Shown: in pieces, positions 34,722 to 42,992 of the stretch
Numbering within the stretch: position 1 is the stretch's first letter
How the letters are laid out: each line of letters begins with the position of its first letter
From: Petroclostridium sp. X23
Lineage (GTDB): Bacteria; Bacillota; Clostridia; SK-Y3
Direction: 5' to 3'
Assembly (NCBI RefSeq): GCF_030013905.1
Contig: NZ_CP124862.1
Location: 5,087,051 to 5,151,050 of the forward strand
DNA length: 64,000 nucleotides
Program-made: the position numbers and the translations under genes
The notes under the pieces: model-generated
What the model was told of the DNA's origin: nothing
Databases searched by the model: none
The model's input: the letters and a program-made list of their open reading frames with translations, nothing else

Positions 34722-36680
34722 ATGGACAGAAACAAGTTATCGGAAATAAAGGATTATATCATAAATTCCCACGAAAGATGTAAAAAATACAATGTTGACA
34801 CCGAGCGGGTATTCAGTAACAGAATCATTGATGAAAACGAGCTTTTCAGCAAGCTGGAAGCCAAGCAGGAATTAATTATAACGGCAGCGCCTTTCATGAA
34901 CCAATTATATGACTTTGTAAAAGGGTCAAACTTTTTCTCCATACTTACCGATGAAGAAGGTTGTATTTTGAATGTAATCGGAGATGAAGAAATATTATCC
35001 GAAGCGTTTTCTTTCAAAATGATTTCCGGAGCATCTATGAATGAACGTGATATCGGAACAAATGCCATGGGGACGGCACTGGTGGAAGGCAGGCCGGTAC
35101 AAGTATCGGGAAAGGAACATTACATCAAGGTTTACCATCGCTGGACCTGCTCTGCTTCACCTATCAGGAATGCAGAAGGTGAGATCATCGGATCTCTCGA
35201 TTTAACCGGTTACAGCGAATATGTTCATTCCCATACCCTTGGAATGGTAGTAGCTGCCGCAAATGCTATAGAAAAAATGCTGGAAATCAAAAAATATGCC
35301 GACGAGCTGTCTTTGGCCAAGAAATATAATGAAACGGTTATAGACTCTATCATCGCAGGGATACTCACCTCTGACATGGATGGAAATATAGTAACCATTA
35401 ATCACTATGTGGCCGATATGTTTGGCTATGATGAAAATGAAATGAAAAAGATGAAAATATGGGAGCTGTTTGAAGGATGGAACCGGGTGAGAGCAGCTGT
35501 TATCAATAAAAAGAGTGTAACAGATGAAGAGGTTTTTGTTAACGCGAGGAAAAATAAGCTTCAATTTAACTTGAGTACGTATCCTATCTTTGACGAGCAG
35601 CAAAATATAAGGAATATTATTTTTCTTTTTAAAGAAGTCAAAAAAGTCAGAAAACTGGCAAATAAAATTATGGGTCGGCAAGCCATTTACACTTTTGATA
35701 AAATCGTAGGCAAAGACGAGAATTTTTTACGTGTGATCGAATTTGCAAAAAAGGTCGCAGACAGCAGATCCAATATTTTAATTATGGGTGAAAGCGGTAC
35801 AGGTAAAGAGCTTTTTGCACAGGCGATACACAATTACAGCAGCAGATGCGAGGAGCCTTTTGTAGCCCTGAACTGTGGTGCGATACCCAGAAACCTAATA
35901 GAATCTGAATTATTTGGTTATGAAGAGGGTGCATTTACTGGAGCAAAAACCAGCGGCCAGCCCGGGAAATTTGAAATCGCTGATGGAGGAACGATTTTTC
36001 TTGATGAAATTGGGGAAATGCCGTTAGATATGCAAACCCGGTTGCTTCGTGTCATTGAAGAAGGGACGGTAAGCAGGATAGGTAGCATTAAAGAGATTGT
36101 TGTAAATGTAAGGGTTATTGCAGCTACTAACAAGGATTTAAATGAAGAAGTCAGGAAAGGAAATTTCCGAAAAGATTTATTTTACAGGCTGAATGTTTTA
36201 CCCATCAGGCTGCCTCCTTTAAGGGAGCGAAAAAGGGATATTATTCTGTTGATTCAATATTTTATGGATAGAATCACTAAGAAATTAAATAAAAGAAGTG
36301 TGAAAATTCCGGAGGAATTTATGCAGCAGCTTTTAGAATACGAATGGCCGGGCAATATAAGAGAATTGGAGAATCTGATTGAATTGATAGTCAATACCGA
36401 ATCCATTCCCGATAGTCTTGAAAAGCGCGGGTCGGGTGTTACTCCTAAAACGAACATAAACGTTAATAATTTTAATGGAATCATTGCTTATGGAGAGCCG
36501 GACGAAGATCTTAAATTAGAACGCATGGAAAAACTTCATATACTAAAAGTATTGAGTCTATATGAGAGGAATATCACTTTGAGTGCCAAAGCCTTAGGCA
36601 TAGGCAGGAATACCTTGTATAGGAAGATGCAAAACTATGGCATCGACTGTTCTGAAATGGATCAATGTTCTAATATGTAA
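34722..36680 (+). CDS. Sigma-54-dependent activator with AcoR-type GAF and PAS domains
   Basis: A 652-residue regulator. An N-terminal AcoR-like sensor with GAF domain (about 1-190; DIGTNAMGTALVEGRPV) leads to a PAS domain (about 195-310) and an AAA+ domain (about 325-560) with Walker A MGESGTGKE, the sigma-54 contact motif EGAFTGA and Walker B GGTIFLDEIGEM. A Fis-type helix-turn-helix ends the protein (NITLSAKALGIGRNTLYRKM). A sigma-54 promoter lies 98 bases downstream of its stop, so it most likely activates the moaD operon. Its sensor resembles that of the kinase at 24694. Confidence 0.9.
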   Translation: MDRNKLSEIKDYIINSHERCKKYNVDTERVFSNRIIDENELFSKLEAKQELIITAAPFMNQLYDFVKGSNFFSILTDEEGCILNVIGDEEILSEAFSFKMISGASMNERDIGTNAMGTALVEGRPVQVSGKEHYIKVYHRWTCSASPIRNAEGEIIGSLDLTGYSEYVHSHTLGMVVAAANAIEKMLEIKKYADELSLAKKYNETVIDSIIAGILTSDMDGNIVTINHYVADMFGYDENEMKKMKIWELFEGWNRVRAAVINKKSVTDEEVFVNARKNKLQFNLSTYPIFDEQQNIRNIIFLFKEVKKVRKLANKIMGRQAIYTFDKIVGKDENFLRVIEFAKKVADSRSNILIMGESGTGKELFAQAIHNYSSRCEEPFVALNCGAIPRNLIESELFGYEEGAFTGAKTSGQPGKFEIADGGTIFLDEIGEMPLDMQTRLLRVIEEGTVSRIGSIKEIVVNVRVIAATNKDLNEEVRKGNFRKDLFYRLNVLPIRLPPLRERKRDIILLIQYFMDRITKKLNKRSVKIPEEFMQQLLEYEWPGNIRELENLIELIVNTESIPDSLEKRGSGVTPKTNINVNNFNGIIAYGEPDEDLKLERMEKLHILKVLSLYERNITLSAKALGIGRNTLYRKMQNYGIDCSEMDQCSNM

Positions 36681-36726
36681 CACGAAAATACATCACTAAG
36701 CGATCAAAAATGGAACGGTAATGAAA

Positions 36727-36741
36727 ATTACAACGTGTAAT
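36727..36741. promoter_or_regulatory. Candidate activator site (ATTACA-N3-TGTAAT)
   Basis: A perfect six-base dyad, ATTACA ACG TGTAAT, about 40 bases upstream of the -24 element. It could bind the adjacent Fis-type activator, though such sites usually lie further upstream. Confidence 0.4.
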
Positions 36742-36747
36742 GATTGA

Positions 36748-36772
36748 ACTCTCTCTCTTTGAGAGGGTTTTT
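36748..36772 (+). terminator. Probable terminator after the sigma-54 activator gene
   Basis: A short stem of CTCTC with GAGAG, extended by AAC/GTT, followed by GGGTTTTTC, immediately before the sigma-54 promoter. Confidence 0.5.
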
Positions 36773-36777
36773 CATTT

Positions 36778-36793
36778 TGGCACAGTTTTTGCT
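36778..36793 (+). promoter_or_regulatory. Sigma-54 (-24/-12) promoter
   Basis: TGGCACAGTTTTTGCT matches the TGGCAC-N5-TTGCW consensus with GG and GC exactly 12 bases apart. It faces moaD and lies just downstream of a sigma-54 activator gene. Confidence 0.85.
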
Positions 36794-36822
36794 TAATATA
36801 ATCCATAACGGTCAAACAGCAG

Positions 36823-36989
36823 GGACAGTCCGAAATCACTGGAAAAGTGCTTAATTGGTCAGAAATCACACAAGGGCGGGGCCCAGGGCCGCAGTCCGGC
36901 CAAAAACCAGGCCTGACAGCAGACCAGTCCCCTAGTCTGATTTCTTCTGCTCAAGAAATTCCGACTTTATCAGTGGTTTCGGACAGTCC
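36823..36989. repeat. Long hairpin/MITE-like element between the sigma-54 promoter and moaD
   Basis: The arms GGACAGTCCGAAATCACTG (36823-36841) and CAGTGGTTTCGGACAGTCC (36971-36989) are complementary at 17 of 19 positions. An inner pair, AGAAATCA with TGATTTCT, is nested inside, and the middle is unusually GC-rich (GGGCGGGGCCCAGGGCC). No gene is seen. It would fold into a large structure in the moaD leader. Confidence 0.6.
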
Positions 36990-37060
36990 CCAAGTCCGAT
37001 TTCCTCTATGAACTTACCAATAAGTGTGAATCATCGTATGCCCTTAGGAGGTGATAGGGA

Positions 37061-37285
37061 ATGAAAATAAAGGTGAGGTTATTTGCCACTTTTAGAGATG
37101 GAAGAGGAAAGGAACTTGAATATCAATTCAGTGAAGGTTCTACAGTACTGAATGTTTTGGAAATGATTCGAATAAAACAACGGAATGCAGCTATTTTGCT
37201 GATCAATGGTAGAGACGGAAAATTTGATACACTGCTTTCCCATGGTGACACCATTTCATTATCTCCACCGGTAGGAGGTGGATGA
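37061..37285 (+). CDS. moaD: MoaD/ThiS-family sulfur carrier
   Basis: A 74-residue ubiquitin-like protein with beta-grasp start MKIKVRLFATFRDG and the diglycine tail SPPVGGG needed for adenylylation and thiocarboxylate formation. AGGAGGTG precedes the ATG. It carries sulfur for molybdopterin dithiolene formation or a related cofactor. No moaE is in the window. Confidence 0.87.
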   Translation: MKIKVRLFATFRDGRGKELEYQFSEGSTVLNVLEMIRIKQRNAAILLINGRDGKFDTLLSHGDTISLSPPVGGG

Positions 37286-37287
37286 GA

Positions 37288-37968
37288 ATGCACAGCAGAT
37301 ATCAAAAGAATATGAATATGCTTTCTCAAACGGAAATTCAGAAGCTCGGGGATTCCAAGGTGTGTGTAATAGGCTGCGGAGGGCTCGGAGGATATGTGAT
37401 TGAGATGCTGGGAAGGCTGGGCGTAGGAAATATCACGGCAGTAGATGGGGATGTATTCGATGAAAGCAATTTGAACAGACAGTTGCTATCCGATACCGGT
37501 GTAATTGGAAAGAGCAAAGCCGAAACCGCAAAGAATAGAATGCTTTCTGTGAACCCTTTGATCAATGTAGTGCCTGTATCCCAAAAGCTTAATGCAGAAA
37601 ATGCAATTGAAATCTTGAAAGCAAATGATGTTGTGATAGATGCAGTGGATAATACGGACACCCGTCTGCTTTTACAGCATTGGGCTGCAAAGTTGGGAAT
37701 ACCGATGGTTCATGGTGCTATCGCCGGTTGGTACGGACAAGTTACAACTGTCTTACCGGGGGATGCAACCTTGAAATTCCTATATGGAAGAAATAAATCG
37801 GACGGGATTGAAAAAGAATTGGGAAATCCATCCTTTACGCCGGCCTTTGTTGCGTCCATTCAAGTGAGTGAAACATTAAAGCTGCTGATCGGCAGAGGAG
37901 AATTGTTGAGAAATAAAGTGCTTTTTGTAGATTTATTAAGGCAGGAATATGAAGTGGTGAGTTTATAA
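37288..37968 (+). CDS. MoeB/ThiF/HesA-family adenylyltransferase
   Basis: A 226-residue E1-like enzyme. The nucleotide motif is VIGCGGLGGYVIEMLGRLG, followed by DGDVFDESNLNRQLL with the conserved Arg, and DAVDNTDTR. The zinc-binding CxxC pairs of classical MoeB are missing. AGGAGGT lies 8 bases before the ATG at 37288, which is better than the overlapping ATG at 37282. It would activate the C terminus of the MoaD protein encoded just upstream. Confidence 0.86.
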   Translation: MHSRYQKNMNMLSQTEIQKLGDSKVCVIGCGGLGGYVIEMLGRLGVGNITAVDGDVFDESNLNRQLLSDTGVIGKSKAETAKNRMLSVNPLINVVPVSQKLNAENAIEILKANDVVIDAVDNTDTRLLLQHWAAKLGIPMVHGAIAGWYGQVTTVLPGDATLKFLYGRNKSDGIEKELGNPSFTPAFVASIQVSETLKLLIGRGELLRNKVLFVDLLRQEYEVVSL

Positions 37969-38047
37969 ACATAATCTTTTAGTATGGACAATCGTAATGA
38001 AAAATGTTGATTTATTTATGATCAACTATTAATATTAAAATAATAAG

Positions 38048-38134
38048 TTAAAGCTCCGAGCTTATAGTTCTAAAGGTAGTTGCTAATGAACCATAAGCCG
38101 ATAGGGTACAGTTGGAAACAGTTGTGCCTCCCAT
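38048..38134 (+). ncRNA. Moco (or Tuco) riboswitch 2
   Basis: The conserved blocks AGCTCCGAG, stem GCTTATAGTTC/GAACCATAAGC, GCCGATAGGG, stem GGTACA/TGTGCC around GTTGGAAACAG, and CCTCCC are all present in the same order as in riboswitch 1. It lies 220 bases upstream of the SUOX-like lipoprotein gene and has a terminator in its expression platform. Confidence 0.85.
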
Positions 38135-38265
38135 GTGGAAAGGGGTTTGTTTTTCAAGCATAGAGTGAATATGCTGCTGGTGTAATCATTATCTTGTAGA
38201 TAATTATTAAAAGTAGTGTACAGCTTTTTGGCCTCTTTCCAACACATGGAGAGAGGCTGTTTTAT
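38131..38265 (+). terminator. Expression platform of riboswitch 2: antiterminator and terminator
   Basis: The terminator stem GCCTCTTTCC (38231-38240) with GGAGAGAGGC (38248-38257), followed by TGTTTTATT. The sequence CCATGTGGAAAGGGG (38131-38145), at the 3' edge of the aptamer, is complementary to CCTCTTTCCAACACATGG (38232-38249) apart from a small bulge, so it can act as antiterminator. Ligand binding would free the terminator, giving an OFF switch. Confidence 0.7.
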
Positions 38266-38354
38266 TGTCTGATTAGATCATAAGACGAATGCCCTGAACA
38301 TATCGGTGTCGGAGTTAAAACAAAAAAATAGTTATTATATAGGAGGTCAAAAGT

Positions 38355-38825
38355 ATGAGAAAGTGGATAATGATGATGATCGGAGCTGTTTTATTAACAG
38401 TCATGTTCGTAGGGTGCAGCAGTAAAGAGAATACCCCGGCTTGGACAATAATGGTAGAGGGTGTGAAGGATGGAGCGGTTTCATTCACAAGTTCTGACTT
38501 CAACAACATGGAAGCAGTAGAAATTAAAGCAGCGATGAAGAACAAGGACAGCAGTGAACCGGCACAAAGTTGGACGGGAATCCCTTTGAAAACAGTACTG
38601 GAGTCACTAGGTGTGAAAGCGTATTCATCCGTTATTGTAGAATCAAAAGACGGACAATCAAAAGAATATGTTCCGGAGCTTGTAGATAGTGAAGGCACAA
38701 TTCTTGGTGTTAAGGTGGAAGGGAAGTCACTTGATGAAAAAGAAGGGCCTGTTAAGTTGGTTGTGGATGGGAAAGGGAAAAATTGGTGGATACCGAATGT
38801 TGCCAAAATCATTGTGAAAAAATGA
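38355..38825 (+). CDS. Small SUOX-fold-like (molybdopterin-binding) lipoprotein
   Basis: A 156-residue lipoprotein with lipobox FVGC (near residue 21). The body resembles a minimal oxidoreductase molybdopterin-binding domain (sulfite-oxidase fold): SWTGIPLKTVLESLGVKAYSS, then a KLVVDGKGKNWWIPNVAKI end. It is far shorter than true sulfite oxidases and lacks the usual cofactor-ligating Cys. It is the first gene behind riboswitch 2 and is followed by an importer. It may bind a pterin or metal-pterin at the cell surface; that is inference. AGGAGG precedes the ATG. Confidence 0.65.
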   Translation: MRKWIMMMIGAVLLTVMFVGCSSKENTPAWTIMVEGVKDGAVSFTSSDFNNMEAVEIKAAMKNKDSSEPAQSWTGIPLKTVLESLGVKAYSSVIVESKDGQSKEYVPELVDSEGTILGVKVEGKSLDEKEGPVKLVVDGKGKNWWIPNVAKIIVKK

Positions 38826-38854
38826 GGATATCGTTTTGAATGGAGTAACTATTT

Positions 38855-39871
38855 ATGAAGATTCGTAGTATTCATATACACAAGCTGCTGTTAGTATTGA
38901 TTCCCTTACTTTTTATAACCGTATCACTGTTTATGGGAAGATATCCGATAAGCTTTGGGATGATGGCTAAGGTAATATTGGCAAAAATCACCGGGATCGG
39001 CGGTGAAGAAATCCCTGATACAATCAAAACCATCGTATGGGATGTGCGCTTTCCAAGAGCTGTGATGGGCGCGTTGGTTGGAGGCTCCCTTGCGATTAGC
39101 GGCGCTTCTTTTCAGGGGGTATTCAGAAATCCTCTTGTAAGTTCCGGGATCCTTGGCGTTAGCTCGGGAGCAGGATTTGGTGCAGCATTGTCTATTTTAA
39201 TTTTTAAGTCAACAGCATTTTCATATATTTTCGCTTTTGTATTTGGCGGGATAGCTGTTTTACTGAGTTATATGATCGGTAGGGTTTATAATACTACGCC
39301 GACAGTGATGTTGGTTCTAGGGGGGACCGTTGTATCATCGGTTTTTTCAGCGTTGATTTCTTTTGCCAAGTATGTAGCCGATCCTTATGACCAACTTCCT
39401 ACCATTGTGTTTTGGCTGATGGGAAGTCTTGCATCTCTCCGCTATCAGGATATGATAGCGGCAAGTATTCCTATGATCCTCGGGATCTTGGGATTGGTAG
39501 CCATCCGTTGGAGAATTAATATACTCTCTATGGGAGATAAAGAAGCCCAGGCCCTCGGAATCAATATGGCCTTTAACAAGGGATTAGTAATTTTCTGTTC
39601 AACCCTTGCGACAGCAGGGGCTGTTTGCATCAGCGGAATGATCGGTTGGGTTGGATTGGTTATTCCACATATTGGGAGAATGTTGTTTGGCAACGATAAC
39701 AAAGTACTTTTACCCGCAAGTTTGTCTCTTGGTGCTTGTTTTCTTATATTGGTAGATAATATAGGGCGAATAATCACCGGTTCTGAGATACCTTTAGGTA
39801 TTTTGACAGCACTGGTTGGAGGACCGTTCTTTGTTTATCTTCTAAAAAAAACAAAAGGGAGTGCATGGTAA
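38855..39871 (+). CDS. FecCD/BtuC-type ABC permease, possibly molybdate/tungstate
   Basis: A 338-residue permease with about ten helices. The family signatures are VRFPRAVMGALVGGSLAISG near residue 60 and GMIGWVGLVIPHIGRMLFG near 265. FecCD permeases import siderophores, cobalamin or haem, but MolB of Haemophilus imports molybdate and tungstate. The Moco riboswitch upstream favours an oxyanion or pterin substrate here. It overlaps the ATPase gene by seven bases. Confidence 0.82.
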   Translation: MKIRSIHIHKLLLVLIPLLFITVSLFMGRYPISFGMMAKVILAKITGIGGEEIPDTIKTIVWDVRFPRAVMGALVGGSLAISGASFQGVFRNPLVSSGILGVSSGAGFGAALSILIFKSTAFSYIFAFVFGGIAVLLSYMIGRVYNTTPTVMLVLGGTVVSSVFSALISFAKYVADPYDQLPTIVFWLMGSLASLRYQDMIAASIPMILGILGLVAIRWRINILSMGDKEAQALGINMAFNKGLVIFCSTLATAGAVCISGMIGWVGLVIPHIGRMLFGNDNKVLLPASLSLGACFLILVDNIGRIITGSEIPLGILTALVGGPFFVYLLKKTKGSAW

Positions 39872-40689
39872 ATCATATGGCAATGATAAGCGTTCATGAT
39901 GCGTCTTTCAGTTATGAAAAACAACCAGTATTCAGTCATATCGGCTTACAGGTTGGTGCAGCAGAAGTATTTTGTATAGCAGGCCCTAATGGTTGTGGGA
40001 AAACCACACTGCTTGATTGTATGCTGGGTGTCAAAAAACTTCAAAGCGGGAAAGTGTCGATCAATGGAAAGAACATAAACTGTTTAAAGCCCCGGGACAT
40101 TGCCGGCTATGTAGCTTATGTACCCCAAGCCCATGAAAAGACATTTCCTTATACGGTGATGGAAATTGTATTAATGGGCAGAGCGTTCCAAACGGGTATC
40201 TTTTCGTCGCCTTCCGGAGAGGACCGGAAAATTGCAGAACAAGCAATCGAAACTGTCGGTTTAGCAAAATATAAGCATAGACCTTATACGCAATTAAGCG
40301 GTGGAGAAGGACAGATGGTACTTATAGCACGGGCGCTTGCACAAAACAGTAAAGTAATCATCATGGATGAACCTACGGCACATCTCGATTTTAAACATGA
40401 GTTAACAGTTTTGGAGATGATTGTCCGGCTTGTGAAGGAGTCAGGTATTTCTGTTGTCATGGCAACACATTTTTTAAATCATGCTTTTTACTTTGAAAAC
40501 AACGATATTCCTACAACCATCGCATTAATGGATAACAAGGACATTTCCATTGCAGGACAGCCCTCTGCAGTTTTGACCCAAAACAATATTCAATCCATCT
40601 ACAATATACAGTCTACCATTATTTCTTTAAAATCTAAAACAGGAAGAATGCTGAATCAGATTATTCCCATTAGTGCCGCTTCAAAATAG
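39865..40689 (+). CDS. ATP-binding protein of the BtuCD-type importer
   Basis: A 274-residue ATPase with Walker A GPNGCGKTT near residue 40, signature LSGGEGQM and Walker B VIIMDEPTAHLD. It pairs with the FecCD permease encoded just upstream. Start could be ATG 39865 or ATG 39877 four codons later. Confidence 0.86.
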   Translation: MVNHMAMISVHDASFSYEKQPVFSHIGLQVGAAEVFCIAGPNGCGKTTLLDCMLGVKKLQSGKVSINGKNINCLKPRDIAGYVAYVPQAHEKTFPYTVMEIVLMGRAFQTGIFSSPSGEDRKIAEQAIETVGLAKYKHRPYTQLSGGEGQMVLIARALAQNSKVIIMDEPTAHLDFKHELTVLEMIVRLVKESGISVVMATHFLNHAFYFENNDIPTTIALMDNKDISIAGQPSAVLTQNNIQSIYNIQSTIISLKSKTGRMLNQIIPISAASK

Positions 40690-40711
40690 TAAAGATAGGA
40701 GAGATTAACCT

Positions 40712-41824
40712 GTGCCAAAAATATCAGATTTATTGAAAAAAATACATGTAACTGCGATTTTGTCTTTGACAATGGCTTTACTATTTTCAGGTTGTGCGTC
40801 TCAAAACACCGCTATCAAGCCAACGAATAGTGCTGAAGCTGATGTAGAGACTGTTACAGTCATCGATTATGCCGGAAGAGAAGTATCCGTACCTGCAAAT
40901 GTTCAAAGGATTGGTTGTCTGTATGCGTTTTCCGGACATGTCACAGCAATGCTTGGCAGAGGTTTACAGATTGTTGCTGTAGTAGAGGGTTTGAAACGCG
41001 ATAAGATTATGAACCAATTGGTCCCAAATATTAGCAAGTCAGCGGTACCTCAAAAAGCCGGGGCAATAAATATTGAGGAACTTATAAAAGCAAAACCTGA
41101 TATCATATTTATAAGAAGCGAAACAGCAAATCAAGCCGGGGAAGTAGATAAAATAAATAAGAGTAAAATTCCCTATATTGTGATCGACTACAAAAATATC
41201 GAAGAACAGCAATATGCGATAGAAGTCATTGGAAAAGCGATTGGGGCCGGTGAGCGTGCGAGGAAATACAACGAATACTATCAACGCTGTCTTGAGCGTG
41301 TGCGAGAGAAAATAGATCAAATCCCTTTGGACAAGAGAGTCAGAATATATCATTCGGTCAACGAAGCTACAAGAACGGATGAGAAGAATACCCTACCGGC
41401 AGATTGGCTGCAGATTGCAGGAGCAATAAATGTTTCACTTGATGAGGATTTAAAGTTGATTGAGGATAAGTATTTTGCAAGCTTGGAACAAATATTCCTA
41501 TGGAATCCCGATATGATTATCGCCAATGAGCCAAAGGCGGTAAAGTATATTCAAAGCAACAAGCAGTGGTCCGCACTTGGGGCGGTAAAAAACCAAAAAG
41601 TTTTTCAAATGCCTATAGGCATTTCAAGATGGGGGCACCCGGGATCATTGGAAACGCCGCTGGCAGTTTTGTGGACGGCTAAAACTTTATATCCGGAGTC
41701 TTTCCAAGATATTAATATGAATGAAGAAGTGAAAAATTACTACCGAGAATTTTTTGACCTTTCTTTGACCAATGATGAGATTATTCAAATATTAAACGGC
41801 AAAGGCATGAGGGCCCCGAAATAG
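40712..41824 (+). CDS. FepB/MolA-type substrate-binding lipoprotein
   Basis: A 370-residue class III binding protein. A lipobox FSGC near residue 29, the start VTVIDYAGREVSVPANVQRI and IEELIKAKPDIIFI typify the BtuF/FepB/MolA fold, with a C-terminal lobe containing WNPDMIIAN. GTG start behind AGGAGA. It completes the importer of 38855-40689. MolA-type oxyanion capture is the best guess given the riboswitch. Confidence 0.82.
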   Translation: MPKISDLLKKIHVTAILSLTMALLFSGCASQNTAIKPTNSAEADVETVTVIDYAGREVSVPANVQRIGCLYAFSGHVTAMLGRGLQIVAVVEGLKRDKIMNQLVPNISKSAVPQKAGAINIEELIKAKPDIIFIRSETANQAGEVDKINKSKIPYIVIDYKNIEEQQYAIEVIGKAIGAGERARKYNEYYQRCLERVREKIDQIPLDKRVRIYHSVNEATRTDEKNTLPADWLQIAGAINVSLDEDLKLIEDKYFASLEQIFLWNPDMIIANEPKAVKYIQSNKQWSALGAVKNQKVFQMPIGISRWGHPGSLETPLAVLWTAKTLYPESFQDINMNEEVKNYYREFFDLSLTNDEIIQILNGKGMRAPK

Positions 41825-41848
41825 GGTAAAAGCTAGAGGAGGTAGCAC

Positions 41849-42595
41849 ATGATGAAAGTTCTTGTATGTATTGATGATACCGATAATTTGGATAGTATGG
41901 GGACAGGTGAACTGGCGGCTTTAATCTCTAAAGAGATCCAATTGAAAGGATGGGGAAAGTGCCGGGGAATTACAAGGCACCAATTGCTGGTGCATCCGGA
42001 TATTCCTTATACTTCTCATAATAGTGCCATGTGTTTTGAGGCAGATATTGATGAGTTGTGTCTGGAAGCGTTGATTAGCTGTGCATGCGAAATGCTTAAA
42101 ACCAATAGTGCCGAAGGTTCCGATCCGGGATTGTGTGTGGTTGTACCTCACTTGCTTCCGGCTCCTGAGAGGTTGGTCGCTTTTGGGAAAAAAGCTAAAG
42201 AAATGGTTCTTACCAAAGCGGAAGCCTATGCTTTTGCCAGTGAGATGAATATACATCTGTCGGAGCATGGCGGTACAGGGCAAGGAGTAATAGGCGCACT
42301 TGCCGGTACAGGCTTAAGGCTCGGCGGAAACGACGGACGTTATAAAGGCAAGCTTCGATTAGAGTCGGATAATAACATTATATTAGTAAAAGACATCTAT
42401 GCTCAATCGGATGTTGAGGTAGTAAAAACTCTAGATGGAACAATATTGGATGATAACGAAGCAGTGATACTAGGAGAACATTTAAAGGCAGTGCTATTGA
42501 ATGGCAAGTCAACACTGCTTGTCATACCTTCCGAAGACGCATCCGGCAAAGCTTTATGGAAAACCTGCAGTAAGCAGCTATTGAGAGCGTATTAA
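41849..42595 (+). CDS. TiaS-like protein (IDDTD and GTGxGxIGAL motifs)
   Basis: A 248-residue protein. The start VLVCIDDTDNLDSMGTGELA and the later GGTGQGVIGALAGTGLRLGG match conserved parts of archaeal TiaS (tRNA-Ile2 agmatidine synthetase), but the zinc-ribbon and OB-fold tail of TiaS are absent. Bacteria do not use agmatidine, so it must do something else. It sits in the riboswitch 2 transport unit, 24 bases after the binding-protein gene with its own GGAGGT. A nucleotide-dependent step in metal-cofactor salvage is conceivable but unsupported. Confidence 0.6.
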   Translation: MMKVLVCIDDTDNLDSMGTGELAALISKEIQLKGWGKCRGITRHQLLVHPDIPYTSHNSAMCFEADIDELCLEALISCACEMLKTNSAEGSDPGLCVVVPHLLPAPERLVAFGKKAKEMVLTKAEAYAFASEMNIHLSEHGGTGQGVIGALAGTGLRLGGNDGRYKGKLRLESDNNIILVKDIYAQSDVEVVKTLDGTILDDNEAVILGEHLKAVLLNGKSTLLVIPSEDASGKALWKTCSKQLLRAY

Positions 42596-42612
42596 TTCTT
42601 TAGGAGGCTGAA

Positions 42613-42828
42613 ATGGGAAATAGTAATATTTGGTGTATTGGTAATAAAGGCAAGAAGGAGTTTGCAGGGGGTAAAAATGACTGGGAAAAGGCAGCGCAAG
42701 TGGCCGGTAATTGCTCTAACTTTTCTGCTGATGATGAAGATGAATGGGTGGCAGATGAGAGCAGGTCATGCTATAACTGCCGGTATCGGCGCTGGACCAT
42801 GCAATCATTTATATGTTGTAAGCGTTAG
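42613..42828 (+). CDS. Small cysteine-motif protein (CYNCRYRRW)
   Basis: A 71-residue hypothetical protein. The C-terminal third has SCYNCRYRRWTMQSFICC, a compact CxxC...CC motif likely to bind metal, and the middle is acidic. A strong AGGAGG six bases before the ATG supports translation. It is 17 bases after the TiaS-like gene, so it belongs to that operon. An overlapping frame at 42638 was considered and rejected. Function unknown. Confidence 0.6.
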   Translation: MGNSNIWCIGNKGKKEFAGGKNDWEKAAQVAGNCSNFSADDEDEWVADESRSCYNCRYRRWTMQSFICCKR

Positions 42829-42992
42829 TGACTTTTGGTGTTTTTTATAAAGAAGCAAAGTATATACGTTGTAAGTAACTCAATTCGCAAAACTTTATTT
42901 TGTAGACAGTTTAAATAAAATTGCTCACCTCACATACTTACATAACATATATTAAAGTAGACTTAATATATTTTTAGGGGTGAGGATTTTAG

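Noticed and set aside
42638..42850. Alternative 70-codon frame overlapping the small Cys protein
   Set aside because: No ribosome site; the frame at 42613 has AGGAGG and a better Cys motif.
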